Notes: a model not told the origin generated them from the sequence alone. A stretch of DNA of 64,000 nucleotides from Massilia soli (GCF_016809835.1 NZ_JAFBIL020000001.1:310001-374000); one strand, 5' to 3'. Positions 1 to 9,647 are shown, counted from the stretch's first letter. A program made the numbers and translations.

Positions 1-49
1 CGATCGTAGCGACACGTGGATTGCGAATCAGTTGATTGATGGTTGGCAT
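1..49 (-). CDS. rpsL: Ribosomal protein S12, first codons only (partial)
   Basis: The minus strand from position 49 reads MPTINQLIRNPRVATI and runs off the window edge. MPTINQLIR is the near-invariant N-terminus of 30S ribosomal protein S12, part of the decoding centre. Only 16 complete codons are visible, so the call rests on this signature. A GGA lies about ten bases upstream of the ATG as a weak ribosome site. rpsL normally follows rpoC closely on the same strand. Here rpoC is also on the minus strand but ends about 59.8 kb away, so the two are separated by the whole of this window. Confidence 0.85.
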   Translation of the reverse strand, partial: MPTINQLIRNPRVATI

Positions 50-432
50 CGTTATTAATCCAACAAAGATACAACGTGAATAACCCGGGCGAAGTGCCCG
101 GGGACTAAAACTGAGTCCCGGTTTCGACTGACAGCGGAGGCGACAATAGCCACTCGCGAAGGAGCGGCCGAGCAACGCACGCGGTGTGCAGAATAAATTC
201 GAGAACTCGCGAGTATAGGCTTGATACTGGGCAGGGTCAACCAGTTTACCGGTTTGCCGGGCTCGACTGGCCGGTAAACGGCGGCCTGGCGTCGTTATCT
301 CGCGACATTGGCGGGGCGGGGAGCCACAAAAACGTCGTTCCCGCGAAGGCGGTAACCCATGCTGAGGCCAAAAATTCGCACTCTGGCAGGGAACGCCATG
401 ATAATAGACGACTTTTCGCTTCCGTCCAAGCC
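50..432. other. Intergenic region with rpsL leader hairpins and a REP relic
   Basis: No convincing gene lies here. Two overlapping hairpins sit upstream of rpsL: CCCGGGC (84-90) pairs with GCCCGGG (96-102), and GGGACT (101-106) pairs with AGTCCC (114-119). Neither is followed by a T-run, so they look like leader structure and not a terminator. TTTACCGG (245-252) and CCGGTAAA (271-278) form another inverted pair. Positions 333-360 resemble one half of the REP-like element found four more times in the window. An open frame continues upstream of the transferase from a GTG at 184, but it has no hydrophobic or conserved content before residue M at 433. Confidence 0.5.
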
Positions 433-2280
433 ATGCGACACCTGCTGCGCCCCGCCACCCTGTACCTGCTGCTGACACATATATGCCTGTCGGCGGTACC
501 GTTCGTGCCCCTATTGCTGGGCAAGCCGGTGGCACGCCCATGGCAGGTGCTGGGCATCGAGCTGCTGGCCTGGCTGGCGGCGTGGGCGCTGCTGCGCCGC
601 CCGGCGCGCTTCCACTGGCTGCTGATTCCGGCCTTCCTGGCGCTGCCGACCGAACTTTACCTGCTGACCTACTACGGCCAGGGCATTTCCACCCACCACC
701 TGGGCATCATCGCGGAAACCAGCCCGATGGAAGCGATCGAGTTCCTTGGGAGCAAGGTCTGGCTGATGCTGGCCGTGCTGGCCGGCGCCGTGGCGTGGTG
801 GTTCACCACCCTGCGTGCGGCGCGCTCGACCCGGCAGCTGGACTGGAACGACGGTTCGCGGTGGGTGGCGCTGGCCGCGATCGTGAGCGGCGTTTTGGTG
901 TGGGGCTATGGGCACGAGTTCGGCGTGTCGGCGCAGGACGCGCCAGCGGCCAAAGCGCTGCCGCCGCTTGCGCACCTGGCGAAGGCGAAGCCGGCGCCTG
1001 CCAAGGAGGCAGCAGCTGTGATCGGCGCCGGTCACACCGGGCTGAACCTTCCACCGTTGCCCCGATGGGCGCAGCTACCGTTCGACTTCGAGGCGTTCGC
1101 GCAATCCTGGCCATTTGGCTTAATGGCGCGCGGCGCCGACTACTATAAAGAGCGCCAGCACCTGGCCGAACTGGGCAAGCGCAGCAGCAACTTCCGCTTT
1201 GGCGCGCGCCAGTCGGCGCCGGATGCGGTCCCGGAAACCGTGGTCCTGGTGCTGGGCGAGTCATCGCGCTACGACCGCTGGAGCCTGAACGGCTACGCGC
1301 GCGACACCAACCCGCTGCTCCGCAAGGAAGCCAACCTGGTGACGCTGCCGGACGTGATTACGGCCGTATCGGCCACGCGCCTGTCGGTCCCGGTGATCAT
1401 CTCGCGCAAGCCAGCGATGAAAAGCCTGAAGGATGGATTCGCGGAGAAATCGTTCATCACGGCGTACAAGGAAGCCGGCTTCAAGACCTACTGGCTGTCG
1501 AACCAGATTTCGTTTGGCGAGTACGACACGCCGGTATCGGTATTCGCGAAAGAGGCGGATGTCATCCAATTCATGAACCTGGGCGGCTTCACCAATAACT
1601 CCAATCTCGACGAGATCCTGCTCGATCCGCTGCGCATTGCATTGGAAGACACATCGCCGAAAAAGCTCATCGTGCTGCACTCGCTGGGCAGCCACTGGAA
1701 TTACAGCCAGCGCTATCCGCAGGCATTCGACAAGTGGCAGCCGTCGCTGAAAGGCATGGACAAGCCGGTCTACACGGATGTGAAGCTCAAGGCGCACCTG
1801 AACAACAGCTACGACAGCAGCATTCTGTACACCGACTGGTTCCTGGCGCAGGTGATCGGCAAACTGAAAGGCGCCGAGCATCGCAGCGCGCTGGTGTATG
1901 TGGCCGATCATGGCCAATCCCTATATGACGGCAGCTGCAAGCTCGGATTCCACGGGCACAACACGCAATACGATTTCCACGTGCCGGCCTTTGTCTGGTA
2001 TTCGGATGCCTATCGTGGACGTTATCCTGACAAGGTGGATCAGCTGGCGAAGCACCGCGGAGCCAAGCTCGCGACCGAGAACATGTTCCATACGCTGCTC
2101 GATCTTGGCGACATTCGCTATTCGGGCGAGCGGCTGGAACGCAGCTTCGTCAATCCTGCATTCAAAGAACACAAGCGCTACGTGGACAGCTACGGCTGGA
2201 GCGACTACGACAACGCGAACTTCAAAGGCGACTGCCGCGAAGTGATGGACAAGGGCACGCCGCTCAAGCGCGAAAAGTAA
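433..2280 (+). CDS. Phosphoethanolamine transferase-like membrane enzyme (EptA/alkaline phosphatase superfamily)
   Basis: This 615-residue protein has about five N-terminal membrane segments (roughly residues 5-160) and a large periplasmic sulfatase-fold domain. Enzymes of this family move phosphoethanolamine from phosphatidylethanolamine onto lipid A or other envelope glycans. The nucleophile region reads GESSRYDRWSLNGY near residue 276, and VADHGQSLYDG near residue 492 supplies metal ligands, followed by GFHGHNTQYDFHVP. EptA and MCR enzymes carry Thr directly after GE, whereas here it is Ser277, a conservative change. The start at 433 was chosen because the first membrane segment follows at once; the frame is open back to 184 but the extra stretch looks non-coding. 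Substrate specificity cannot be read from the sequence. Confidence 0.85.
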   Translation: MRHLLRPATLYLLLTHICLSAVPFVPLLLGKPVARPWQVLGIELLAWLAAWALLRRPARFHWLLIPAFLALPTELYLLTYYGQGISTHHLGIIAETSPMEAIEFLGSKVWLMLAVLAGAVAWWFTTLRAARSTRQLDWNDGSRWVALAAIVSGVLVWGYGHEFGVSAQDAPAAKALPPLAHLAKAKPAPAKEAAAVIGAGHTGLNLPPLPRWAQLPFDFEAFAQSWPFGLMARGADYYKERQHLAELGKRSSNFRFGARQSAPDAVPETVVLVLGESSRYDRWSLNGYARDTNPLLRKEANLVTLPDVITAVSATRLSVPVIISRKPAMKSLKDGFAEKSFITAYKEAGFKTYWLSNQISFGEYDTPVSVFAKEADVIQFMNLGGFTNNSNLDEILLDPLRIALEDTSPKKLIVLHSLGSHWNYSQRYPQAFDKWQPSLKGMDKPVYTDVKLKAHLNNSYDSSILYTDWFLAQVIGKLKGAEHRSALVYVADHGQSLYDGSCKLGFHGHNTQYDFHVPAFVWYSDAYRGRYPDKVDQLAKHRGAKLATENMFHTLLDLGDIRYSGERLERSFVNPAFKEHKRYVDSYGWSDYDNANFKGDCREVMDKGTPLKREK

Positions 2281-2370
2281 GTGAGGTGCTGCACCAACTG
2301 CGAGCCGTTAAAGTGTTCAACTCCGAAAGTTCTCATGAAGCCAGCAAACAATTCATAGGGTGCATTAACA

Positions 2371-2775
2371 ATGAAGAATCTGCAGATTAAGAATGTGATG
2401 GCGTTCGTTCCGGCAAAGGATTTTCAGTTAAGCAGCAGGTTCTATGAGGATCTCGGCTTCACAAAGGCCATTGCTACCGACAAGTCGGCCCAGTTCGTCA
2501 TGCAAGGTTATGGCTTTTGGCTGCAGGATTATTATGTTGACGCATGGGCGGCGAACGCCATGTTATGTTTATATGTGGAAGACATCGATGCATGGGCCAA
2601 GCATCTGGATAGCCTCGATCTGATCAACGGCTACGGAGGTGTCGCCAAGGTTCTCGCCGCCCCACATGCACAGGAGGGCGGGATCATGATGCAATTTTGC
2701 GATCCCGCCGGCGTGCTGTGGCACGTGCGAGAAAATGGGGTCAGTGCCGACATTGGCACACGAACTCAAACATGA
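2371..2775 (+). CDS. VOC/glyoxalase-fold protein with repeat-encoded C-terminus
   Basis: This small (134 aa) protein has the vicinal-oxygen-chelate pattern: MAFVPAKDFQLSSRFYEDLGF at the N-terminus, a central VEDIDAW segment and DPAGVLWHVREN at the end. The family includes glyoxalases, bleomycin-type resistance proteins and dioxygenases; specific activity cannot be assigned. Related proteins normally end just after the DPxGxxWxxxE segment. Here the last dozen codons (from about 2731) and the stop codon belong to a 44-bp repeat whose second copy follows at 2778. The natural C-terminus therefore seems to have been replaced by repeat sequence. The core fold is intact, so the protein may still work. 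Confidence 0.75.
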   Translation: MKNLQIKNVMAFVPAKDFQLSSRFYEDLGFTKAIATDKSAQFVMQGYGFWLQDYYVDAWAANAMLCLYVEDIDAWAKHLDSLDLINGYGGVAKVLAAPHAQEGGIMMQFCDPAGVLWHVRENGVSADIGTRTQT

Positions 2776-2821
2776 AAGAAAATGGGGTCAGTGCCGACAT
2801 TGGCACACGAACTCAAACATG
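2731..2821 (+). repeat. Tandem pair of identical 44-bp repeats
   Basis: Positions 2731-2774 and 2778-2821 are the same 44 bases, spaced 47 bp apart. Each begins with GAAAATGGGGTCAGTGCCGA and contains the small hairpin TGCC-GACATT-GGCA. The first copy supplies the C-terminal codons of the VOC gene. The GGGGTCAGTGCCGACATT core recurs near the transposase (2975-2994, and inverted at 4035-4054 and 4409-4428). Confidence 0.9.
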
Positions 2822-2949
2822 TAACTAGGCGAATAAAAACGACATGTGACGCCGGTCAACGGGAATGCAGCGGGAGCGCGCCTCCCGCTAGCTCGGCCTG
2901 GTGTCGGCTCAACCAGTCAAACACTTTGACCGCGTTTTCCTCCAACTTT

Positions 2950-2994
2950 GGGAGAACGGGGTCAGTGGGAGAACGGGGTCAGTGCCGACATTCG
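2950..2994 (+). repeat. REP-like end motif of the RAYT unit (left side)
   Basis: GGGAGAACGGGGTCAGTG appears twice, at 2950-2967 and 2967-2984. The second copy runs into the full GGGGTCAGTGCCGACATTCG motif at 2975-2994. The same motif lies inverted at 4035-4054 and 4409-4428 on the other side of the transposase gene, as expected for the recognition ends of a REP-associated tyrosine transposase unit. The stretch 2822-3059 between the repeats and the transposase otherwise holds no supportable gene. Confidence 0.7.
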
Positions 2995-3059
2995 CTAACC
3001 AGCGCAGCCATTGGACCAACAAGCCGTCGAGCAGCTAGTCATGCGCGACCGTCGGCACC

Positions 3060-3899
3060 CTAGCGCTCTTCGCGGCGACGTATCGCACGGCTCACTGTTT
3101 TGTACGTGACACCAAAATGTTCGCCAATCTCAGCCATCGTAAACGCCGCCGATCTGTAAGCCTGAAACATGGCTTCGTCACGAGTCGGGTTGGTTAGCTG
3201 ATACTCGCCAAGCGTCTTCGCTGCCACGCGGCGCTGCTCCTTGGTGATCGCGGTGAAGTCGTTCCCGCCCAAGTCTTGCCTATGCCGTGCGACGAATGGT
3301 GCGTCGCCCAGGATGACTTGATGCTGCGTCCGCGCAAGCGGACTGCCGCTTCCACGCTCTGCCAGAACGAAATCCCGGTATTTCTCTCTAGCCGTCTCGC
3401 GCGATGGATCGAACTGGCTCAAGAGCCAGTCGATGCACAACCATGCCGGCGCAGGGCGCGTGCCCAAGGTGGCGTTATAGCTGCTCCACGGCCAATCCTC
3501 AGGTGTTGTTACCATCCCCGCGCAAACTGGGTTGAGCACTATATATCGCGCCAGCTCCAGCAGATACGATTCCTTCTGAACGAGGATCGCCTTGTACCTG
3601 CCCTGAAAAACATGCCCAACCAAGTTGTGACGGCGATTGAACTCTTGCGAATATAGAGAATTTAGCTGACGCATTCCCTGCGACAGATTCCCTTCAACAG
3701 TCTCCAACATCACGTGGTCGTGATTGCCCATCTAGCAATAGGCGTGAATAACAAAATTAAAGCGTTTCCGAACCAGGCACAGCACCTCAAGCCAGCAATC
3801 GCGGTCGATTCCGTCGGCAAAGATGGTTTGGCGCCGGTCGCCGCGCGCTGTCACGTGGTACAGGACACCGGGGAATTCGATTCGTAGAGGACGCGTCAT
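3060..3899 (-). pseudogene. REP-associated tyrosine transposase (RAYT, Y1/HUH), amber-interrupted
   Basis: Reading from the ATG at 3899, the protein starts MTRPLRIEFPGVLYHVTARG and ends with a helix-turn-helix-like tail (AEIGEHFGVTYKTVSRAIRR). The HUH metal site is NHDHVM just after the break. A candidate nucleophile Tyr lies in LNSLYSQEFNRRH, followed by GHVFQGRYKAILV, all typical of RAYTs. These enzymes mobilise REP hairpins by single-strand transfer. Codon 56 is TAG (3732-3734), directly before MGNHDH; the duplicated copy at 4065-4273 has CAG (Gln) there. Full length would be 279 residues, the usual family size. The rest of the frame is open, so this looks like a recent nonsense mutation, or a sequencing error. 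Confidence 0.85.
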
Positions 3900-4437
3900 C
3901 AACCAATCGTCACACTTGGGTAGCAACAAAGACACCGATCAGGTCAATAGTGCGTGCTCGTGAGTCGTCTTGTTCCAGCCCAGCCAGGAGTTCCGCAACC
4001 TAATGCAGGCGCTTTGCGAGGATGAGCCAGTATCCGAATGTCGGCACTGACCCCGTGCCCCTCTCTTCAACAGTCTCCAGCATCACGTGATAGTGATTGC
4101 CCATCTGGCAATAGGCGTGAATGACGAAATTGAAGCGTTTGCGAACCAGGCGCAGCACCTCAAGCCAGCAATCGCGGTCGGATTCCGTCGGCAAAGATGG
4201 TTTGGCGCCGGTCGCCGCGCGATGTCACGTGGTACAGGGCACCGGGGAATTCGATTCGTAGAGGACGCGTCATCAACCAATCGTCACACTTGGGTAGCAA
4301 CAAAGACACCGATCAGGTCAATAGTGCGTGCTCGTGAGTCGTCTTGTTCCAGCCCAGCCAGGAGTTCCGCAACCTAATGCAGGCGCTTTGCGAGGATGAG
4401 CCAGTATCCGAATGTCGGCACTGACCCCGTGCCCCTC
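3692..4437. repeat. 373-bp tandem direct duplication
   Basis: Positions 3692-4064 are repeated at 4065-4437 with an offset of 373-374 bp. The copies are nearly identical; differences cluster in the transposase-coding part. One of these is an extra G in the second copy near 4181. The unit runs from within the transposase gene, through its start codon and upstream region, to the inverted end motif CGAATGTCGGCACTGACCCC. Both copies carry that motif (4035-4054 and 4409-4428). The remaining stretch to 4537 shows no gene. Confidence 0.9.
4065..4273 (-). pseudogene. Truncated second copy of the RAYT 5' end
   Basis: This is the duplicated start of the transposase, beginning at the ATG at 4273. It holds the same codons as the neighbouring gene but has an extra base near 4181 that shifts the frame after about 30 codons. 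It ends shortly after the HUH motif, here NHYHVM. It keeps a Gln codon (CAG) where the longer copy has the amber codon. It cannot encode an active enzyme alone, but it preserves the sequence that would repair the longer copy by recombination. Confidence 0.8.
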
Positions 4438-4537
4438 ACCAGGCCTGACCCCGCTTTCTGCGGCAGCTAAACGAAGAAACTCATTCACATCCGGGGCACA
4501 GGAGGGCGTGGCCATTTTTGTTATAAAACCAGATGAT

Positions 4538-4861
4538 TTAGTCGAGAGTCCGTGTGGTCATGCGAAAACCCGCAGCCTCAACAATTTCAGTAGCTATCGC
4601 TAGAAAATCGCCCGCTTCCGGGTCAATCTCATGTTTGAACACAACATCAATCACAACCGGTCTGCCCTTGGCATTGGGGTAAGAATCGAGAATCTCACCG
4701 CTTTCAATAAACGCCAAATAACTATTAATTTTTTCTTGCAACAGTAACAAATGAGTCGCTTTATCTGCCCAGTCAAGATGGTCAGAAATTGTCATAACGA
4801 CTTCATCAGTTTTCGGATCAACACTGATCAGATCAACTTTGTTTGTTTGTTCTACTGTCAT
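4538..4861 (-). CDS. DUF6572-like protein, candidate immunity protein for the Rhs toxin
   Basis: The 107-residue acidic protein begins MTVEQTNKVDLISVDPKTDE and contains ISDHLDWADKATHLLLLQEK, which I recognise as a DUF6572-like pattern (family name from memory). It starts 8 bp after the stop codon of the Rhs gene on the same strand. That is the standard place for the immunity gene of a polymorphic toxin, so the expected role is to bind and block the nuclease-like tip of that protein in the cytoplasm. It has no signal peptide or membrane segment. The frame is fully intact although the Rhs gene is broken. Direct evidence of immunity is absent; the call is from position and size. Confidence 0.65.
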   Translation of the reverse strand: MTVEQTNKVDLISVDPKTDEVVMTISDHLDWADKATHLLLLQEKINSYLAFIESGEILDSYPNAKGRPVVIDVVFKHEIDPEAGDFLAIATEIVEAAGFRMTTRTLD

Positions 4862-4869
4862 GTCACCCT

Positions 4870-5391
4870 CTACGGTCGTACAACATCAACTATTTGCGCC
4901 GGAATGACCGTTCCACCCGGAAAGCCAGGCTTACCTGCACCAACAACGACACCGCCCGACTGCAGAATCTCCGGATGCGCAATTTTTTGATTAGCGGTCA
5001 GCGGTGCTGATAGCGTAGCCTTGCATTCGGTACACTTAACCGCCCCTGCCGCATCGCGCGCAACGATATCCATCCGAGTTTTAACGCCACTTGCAGTCTT
5101 AATAGTTACCTCCGTTGCAGTGTCAACATTTTTCGCAGCAACATTCGCAGCGACTTTGCTCTGAAAAGCGGCACCGACTTTTGCATTGTTTGCCAATGTC
5201 GACGCTGCTCGGGAGGCACCAATCGCCGCCGCTGCACCGCCAGGCAAGCCAGGCACAGCAGTCGCAAATGAGTCATAACCAATTCCGGCTACGTCAAATG
5301 CAGCGCCTACATAATTCCCGATGATGATATTGCGAGTGAGGCTGGCAACACCCCATGCGACATTCGCGGCATCCCAAGGGGTCTCAACAAT
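4870..5391 (-). other. C-terminal toxin tip of the Rhs protein (REase-like nuclease candidate)
   Basis: The 173 residues after the DPDGR core boundary form the variable tip. The first part is a hydrophobic, Gly/Ala-rich region. The last 80 residues contain TRMDIVARDAAGAVKCTECK and end GGTVIPAQIVDVVRP. An Asp followed 14-15 residues later by Glu-x-Lys (ECK) resembles a PD-(D/E)XK nuclease core, as in several restriction-endonuclease-fold toxins. This stretch is undamaged and lies next to the intact candidate immunity gene. The nuclease assignment is inference from the motif spacing and not a family match. Confidence 0.5.
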
Positions 5392-8300
5392 TCGTCCATC
5401 CGGGTCGATGTATTTGTACGGATTGTTGATCGCATAATCGTATCGATTAAAGCTGCTCCCCGTATTTGCATCGGTGGTAACCGGATCAACGCTCAAGAAC
5501 CTCCCCGCCACCGGATCATAGTACCGCTGCTGCATATACACCAGCCCGATATCCGCAGCATTCAAATGCCCGGAGAATCCAATAGTCGGCGAAGCCCCCG
5601 CGAACGTCAAACCGTACGGCTCATACCGCGTCCGGCTGACCAGCGCTCCGTTGCCGTCGGTGGTCGCAATGGGGCTTCCCAGCCCATCCGTATGGGCATA
5701 GACAGTTCCAGCAGGGCTCGATTCCGCGATGACGTGGTTACCCAAGTGAATGTACTTGACCCCCGCAGCCATCGGCGTCGATGTGGCTCGGAAGAACAGC
5801 AGCTTTCCTTGCTGGCTATACACAGTAATCCGGTTAACGCCATCTGTGCCCACCGTGCTGACACGCCGCCCGGCGCCATCATAGACATAGGTGCCCTTTC
5901 CGACCGCGCTCGACATCCGGTTACCCTGGTCAAACACGAACCGTTGCGAGCCGCGCCTGGACACGTTGCCGCGCGTGTCGTATTCCAGACCCAGGTTATA
6001 GATGGCATTGTTGCTGGCGATGTCGGTCAGTAGGTTGGTGACCGTGTCGTACGCATGCGTGGTCGCGCGCGCCGTCGCCCCGCTGACAAGGTTGGTGCTG
6101 GTCAGATTGTCGAGCGCATCGTACGCGTACGATGCCGCGCCCCACTGGGTCGCCGAATCAACCCGTATAAGGCGATCAAGGTTGTCATAGGTCATGCCAC
6201 GGTTGCTGACACCCTCGTGGTAGTCGAGGATGAACGCCACATTCGCGTTGCCGTCGTAGACGTAGTTATCGCGCATCACGTCCCCGTCGATCGACCATTC
6301 TGGCAGCCCGCGCACGTTCTGCGTCATGGTGTGGTGGATGCCATTGCCATACCTGAACCCGGAAACCGCGCCGTTTGGGTGATAGCTAACGTTGCTGGCG
6401 AAACTCCCCACCTGGGTCGCTTCGCCTAAGGCATTCGGGGCGTACGCAATCTTTGAATCATCCGGATACGTCAGCGAACTGCGCGCCGCGTTGGCGTCGT
6501 AGCCGTGATCGATGTTGTACATCGTACCGCCATACTCCAGGCTCTCGCGCGTCAGCAGGCGGCGCTTGTTGTACGAGTTGGTCCACACGGTACCGTTGGA
6601 TGCGGTGGTCTCCGGGAGGCTGTCGTAGGTATAGGTTCGCCTGATTGGGGGGCTGCCATCGCCAAAGGTCGTATCCGTGAGGCGATTCAGCGCGTCATAC
6701 ATGAAACTGGTTTTGCTCGCCGCAGGAACGGAAGCCCGATCGCATGAGGTCGTCGACGTCAACGCCAGGCCAGCGGCGCGCCACGCCAAGTTATTGCTGG
6801 CGTCATATTCTTCGATGACAACGCCGCTTTCCGGCTCGATTGTCTTGCACAAGCGCTCGTTGGCATCGTAGACATAGCGCCGGGTTGCCCGTCTTGCCGC
6901 CGCCACTGCGCGTGACCGAGAGCGGCTTGCCGAAATTATCGCGGGCGATCGTGGTGGTGACGCCTTCCGGCTCGCTAATGCTGACAACCGCAGCTTCCGC
7001 CGGGTCGTCGAATGCCTGATAGCGGATCAGCGACGCGTTCTGCCGATTGTTCGAGTAGTGCCGCTCGAAACCACCGAGGCTGTAGTTGAAGCCGGAATAG
7101 AGCGTACCAATTTCACTGATTGTGCCGGTCACCGTTGGTCGGCCCACGGCATCAAAGCCAGAATGAATGCCGTCGCCTAGCTCACTATAAGCGCGCTTTG
7201 GGTACGACTGATAAGTTTGCTGCCCCACGGAGTTAAATCCGGCCCTGCTCATTCTGAACGTCGCGGCGGGGTTGGCGGCATCCCATTGTTGGGAATACAC
7301 AGGACGCAGCAGCGCATCGAAGTATTGGGCCGTCACTCCGTTGCCGGTGCGGATCGCGCGCACCCAGTGCCCAGCGGGCAGGTCGTAGGCGCTGACGGCG
7401 GACTTGGCAAACGAGATCGACGTGTCTGCCCATGCGGTGGTGTCGCCGGCCGGATACTGAACCAGCGCCAACCTTCCCATCGCATCATAGCCATAACTGG
7501 TGATGTGCTGGGCTGCGTCACGGGTCCAGTCTGGATTGCCCAGGTTATCGATTTGGCGCGTCTCGGTGATCGTGGTGCCGGCATACGCAATGTGTTGGGC
7601 GATTCCGCGCTTGTAATTCGCGAACTGCCTGGTTTGCCTGCCCTTTGTGTGCGACGCCAGCGTTCCATCCATGTTGTACGTCATCGCGCTGTCCGCAACG
7701 CCAAAGCGCGTGACCAGCACAGGCTTCAAGGTAACCGGGTCATAGTCGAATTTGACAATGGTCTTGCCGGCGCTATCGACTTGCCCGACTTGTCCGATTA
7801 CCCACCTGCTGTCGTAATCAGCATAGGTCGTCGCTTCGGTCCGCGCCATCCCGAGCGATGAGTACTTCGTCACCTGCAGCGGACGCGCAAGGCTATCGAA
7901 TGTGTCTGCGCGCCAGACGAAGTCAACGCCCTGCTGGGTAATGGTACGAGACAGCAGCGGCATCAGGCGAAGGTCGCTGCCGCTATCCCCCAGCAGCGCT
8001 TACGAATGGCCGAACTGTGGCGGGTAGGGATTCGCACTGCTGGAGGGCTGGTAAGCATAGGCGGTGATACGATCGGCACCGCTGCCATCCCAGCCTACAA
8101 AGGTCTGAAGCAAGCGCCCCTCGTCGATGAAGTAACGATTGCCGAATACATGCCGGGTGACGCTTCCTTCGGGATCCGTGACGTTGACGCCGGCGGTACC
8201 CGGACACCCATCGCACGAAGTAAAACCGCCATTGGCCGGATCGTACTGGTATGACCATGCCATTGTCCCAAGGCCAGGGCCGGTGATGATCTTGCTCGTC

Positions 8301-9647
8301 AGCGAATTGGTGGTGTAGAAAATGGGCGTGGTGATGATCCTGTCGACGCAGGAATACACGACGTTGCTACGGCCATGCTCGACCGGCTCCAGTGTAAAGG
8401 TGCCAAATGCCCCTGACGGATGTTCGAGAGTGGCCTGCAACACCGTCGGGAACGCTGCGATCTTTTCACTGCAGTACCAGGGCTCTCTTGGATACTGGGG
8501 ATCGTTCAGCAGATTCTGCGCCTGGCCCAGTTGCCAGCTGCTGCCATCAGGCAGCATTACAGCGCGCAGCTGCTTGTTTCCGATTGCGACGTCATAAGCA
8601 TAGGTCCAGCGCCGGGTGCCGTCGAATACCGATTCGACCAGCGCGGTAGGAGCTCCCGCTGCATCGGGCACATAGGTCAGATCGATCGATCGCCCGTCGC
8701 TCGATTCAATTCGCATCAGGTTCCTGGGCCGCGCCGGGTCATAGGTGTACGCCACCCAGTTGCCGAATCGATCCACTATCTTCGACGGCAATATCCACAC
8801 TTCCGTGCGCGGCAGGGTTGGCTGGATGACGGCGCTGCGCACGACCGTCTGTGTGAAGTGCGTGCCATCGCCCCTGCCTGGATCGGACGCAAGGCTTGCG
8901 GAGGGTATCGGTGCGGGAGACGGCTTGGTGATGGTGGTTGCCGAATAGCTGACGAGCCAGTCAAATTTATATGCGGTCCCATCGGGCGACACCGCCAGGA
9001 ACCCTTGACCCAGCGTCGCGCCGTTCGACATGGCTGGGGATGGACCAGCGTTCGGACGTCACCACTGGAAACTCCGCCACGGTAATGCCGTCGATCGTGA
9101 TCGGGTCGGGCGTCCGGGTGTAGTCGGGTGCACGGCGCAGCATTTCCTGGTCACCGTGCCCCGGGATATACATGAAATTGCCGCGCCAGAACTCTCCCGC
9201 AGCCCAGGTTGACGATCCCTGCAAGCCCGAGGCATCGGCAGGGGCGCCAAAGGCGGTGCATCGCGCATTCGTTCCGTCCGTGCCGACCCAGCCCGGCAAC
9301 GTTGAGATACTTCCGCGCGCGAAAATACCGTGCAAATGGGGAATGTCCAGGCTCCACTTGCCGAATGGCTGGTCGTCAAAGGTGTATTGGCCGGCGGTAA
9401 GCCGTCGTCCCAGCGTCACAGGCAGGTCTTTATTGCCCGGCAGGGATACGTCGGTCTGAACGAATTCCAGCCCGCCCGTGTAGAGGTTCACACGGTCGCC
9501 AAACAGGTCCGCTCCCACGGACGCGACAGCGTTGACGCCTCTGATTAATTTGAACTGCTCCTTGAAGTCGGTGGTTTCCTGCGCCCCCGCCTGGCCTGTC
9601 GCCGCAACGAGTGCACTGATGGTAATGATTCTTGAGAGTAAACGCAT
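4870..9647 (-). pseudogene. Sec-exported Rhs/YD-repeat polymorphic toxin, disrupted
   Basis: The coding sequence runs from the ATG at 9647 (signal peptide MRLLSRIITISALVAATGQA) to 4870, about 1590 codons. It has an N-terminal domain, many YD repeats (for example YSYDALDN-type units) and the Rhs core end with HTDGLGSPIATTD, GLVYMQQRYYDPVAGRFLSV and NPYKYIDPDGR. A 173-residue tip follows. Three lesions break it: an extra C in a C4 run at 9036-9039, an in-frame TAA at 8000-8002 with the same frame continuing after it, and an extra G in a G3 run at 6888-6890. Removing the two bases restores sensible sequence (SIPAMSNGA and GGGKTATRRYVYD). Two lesions sit in homopolymers, so sequencing error is possible for those. 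No VgrG or PAAR gene is near; export is probably Sec-dependent. Confidence 0.85.

Noticed and set aside
433-2280. Acquired colistin-resistance (mcr) gene
   Set aside because: Base composition matches the surroundings, the nucleophile motif differs, and no mobile element is adjacent; it looks like a native chromosomal family member.
2782-3063. 93-codon open frame downstream of the VOC gene
   Set aside because: It is made largely of the repeats and REP-like motifs and has no recognisable protein features.
4870-9647. Four separate Rhs genes
   Set aside because: The pieces join into one protein when two single-base insertions and one stop codon are corrected, with continuous YD repeats across the breaks.
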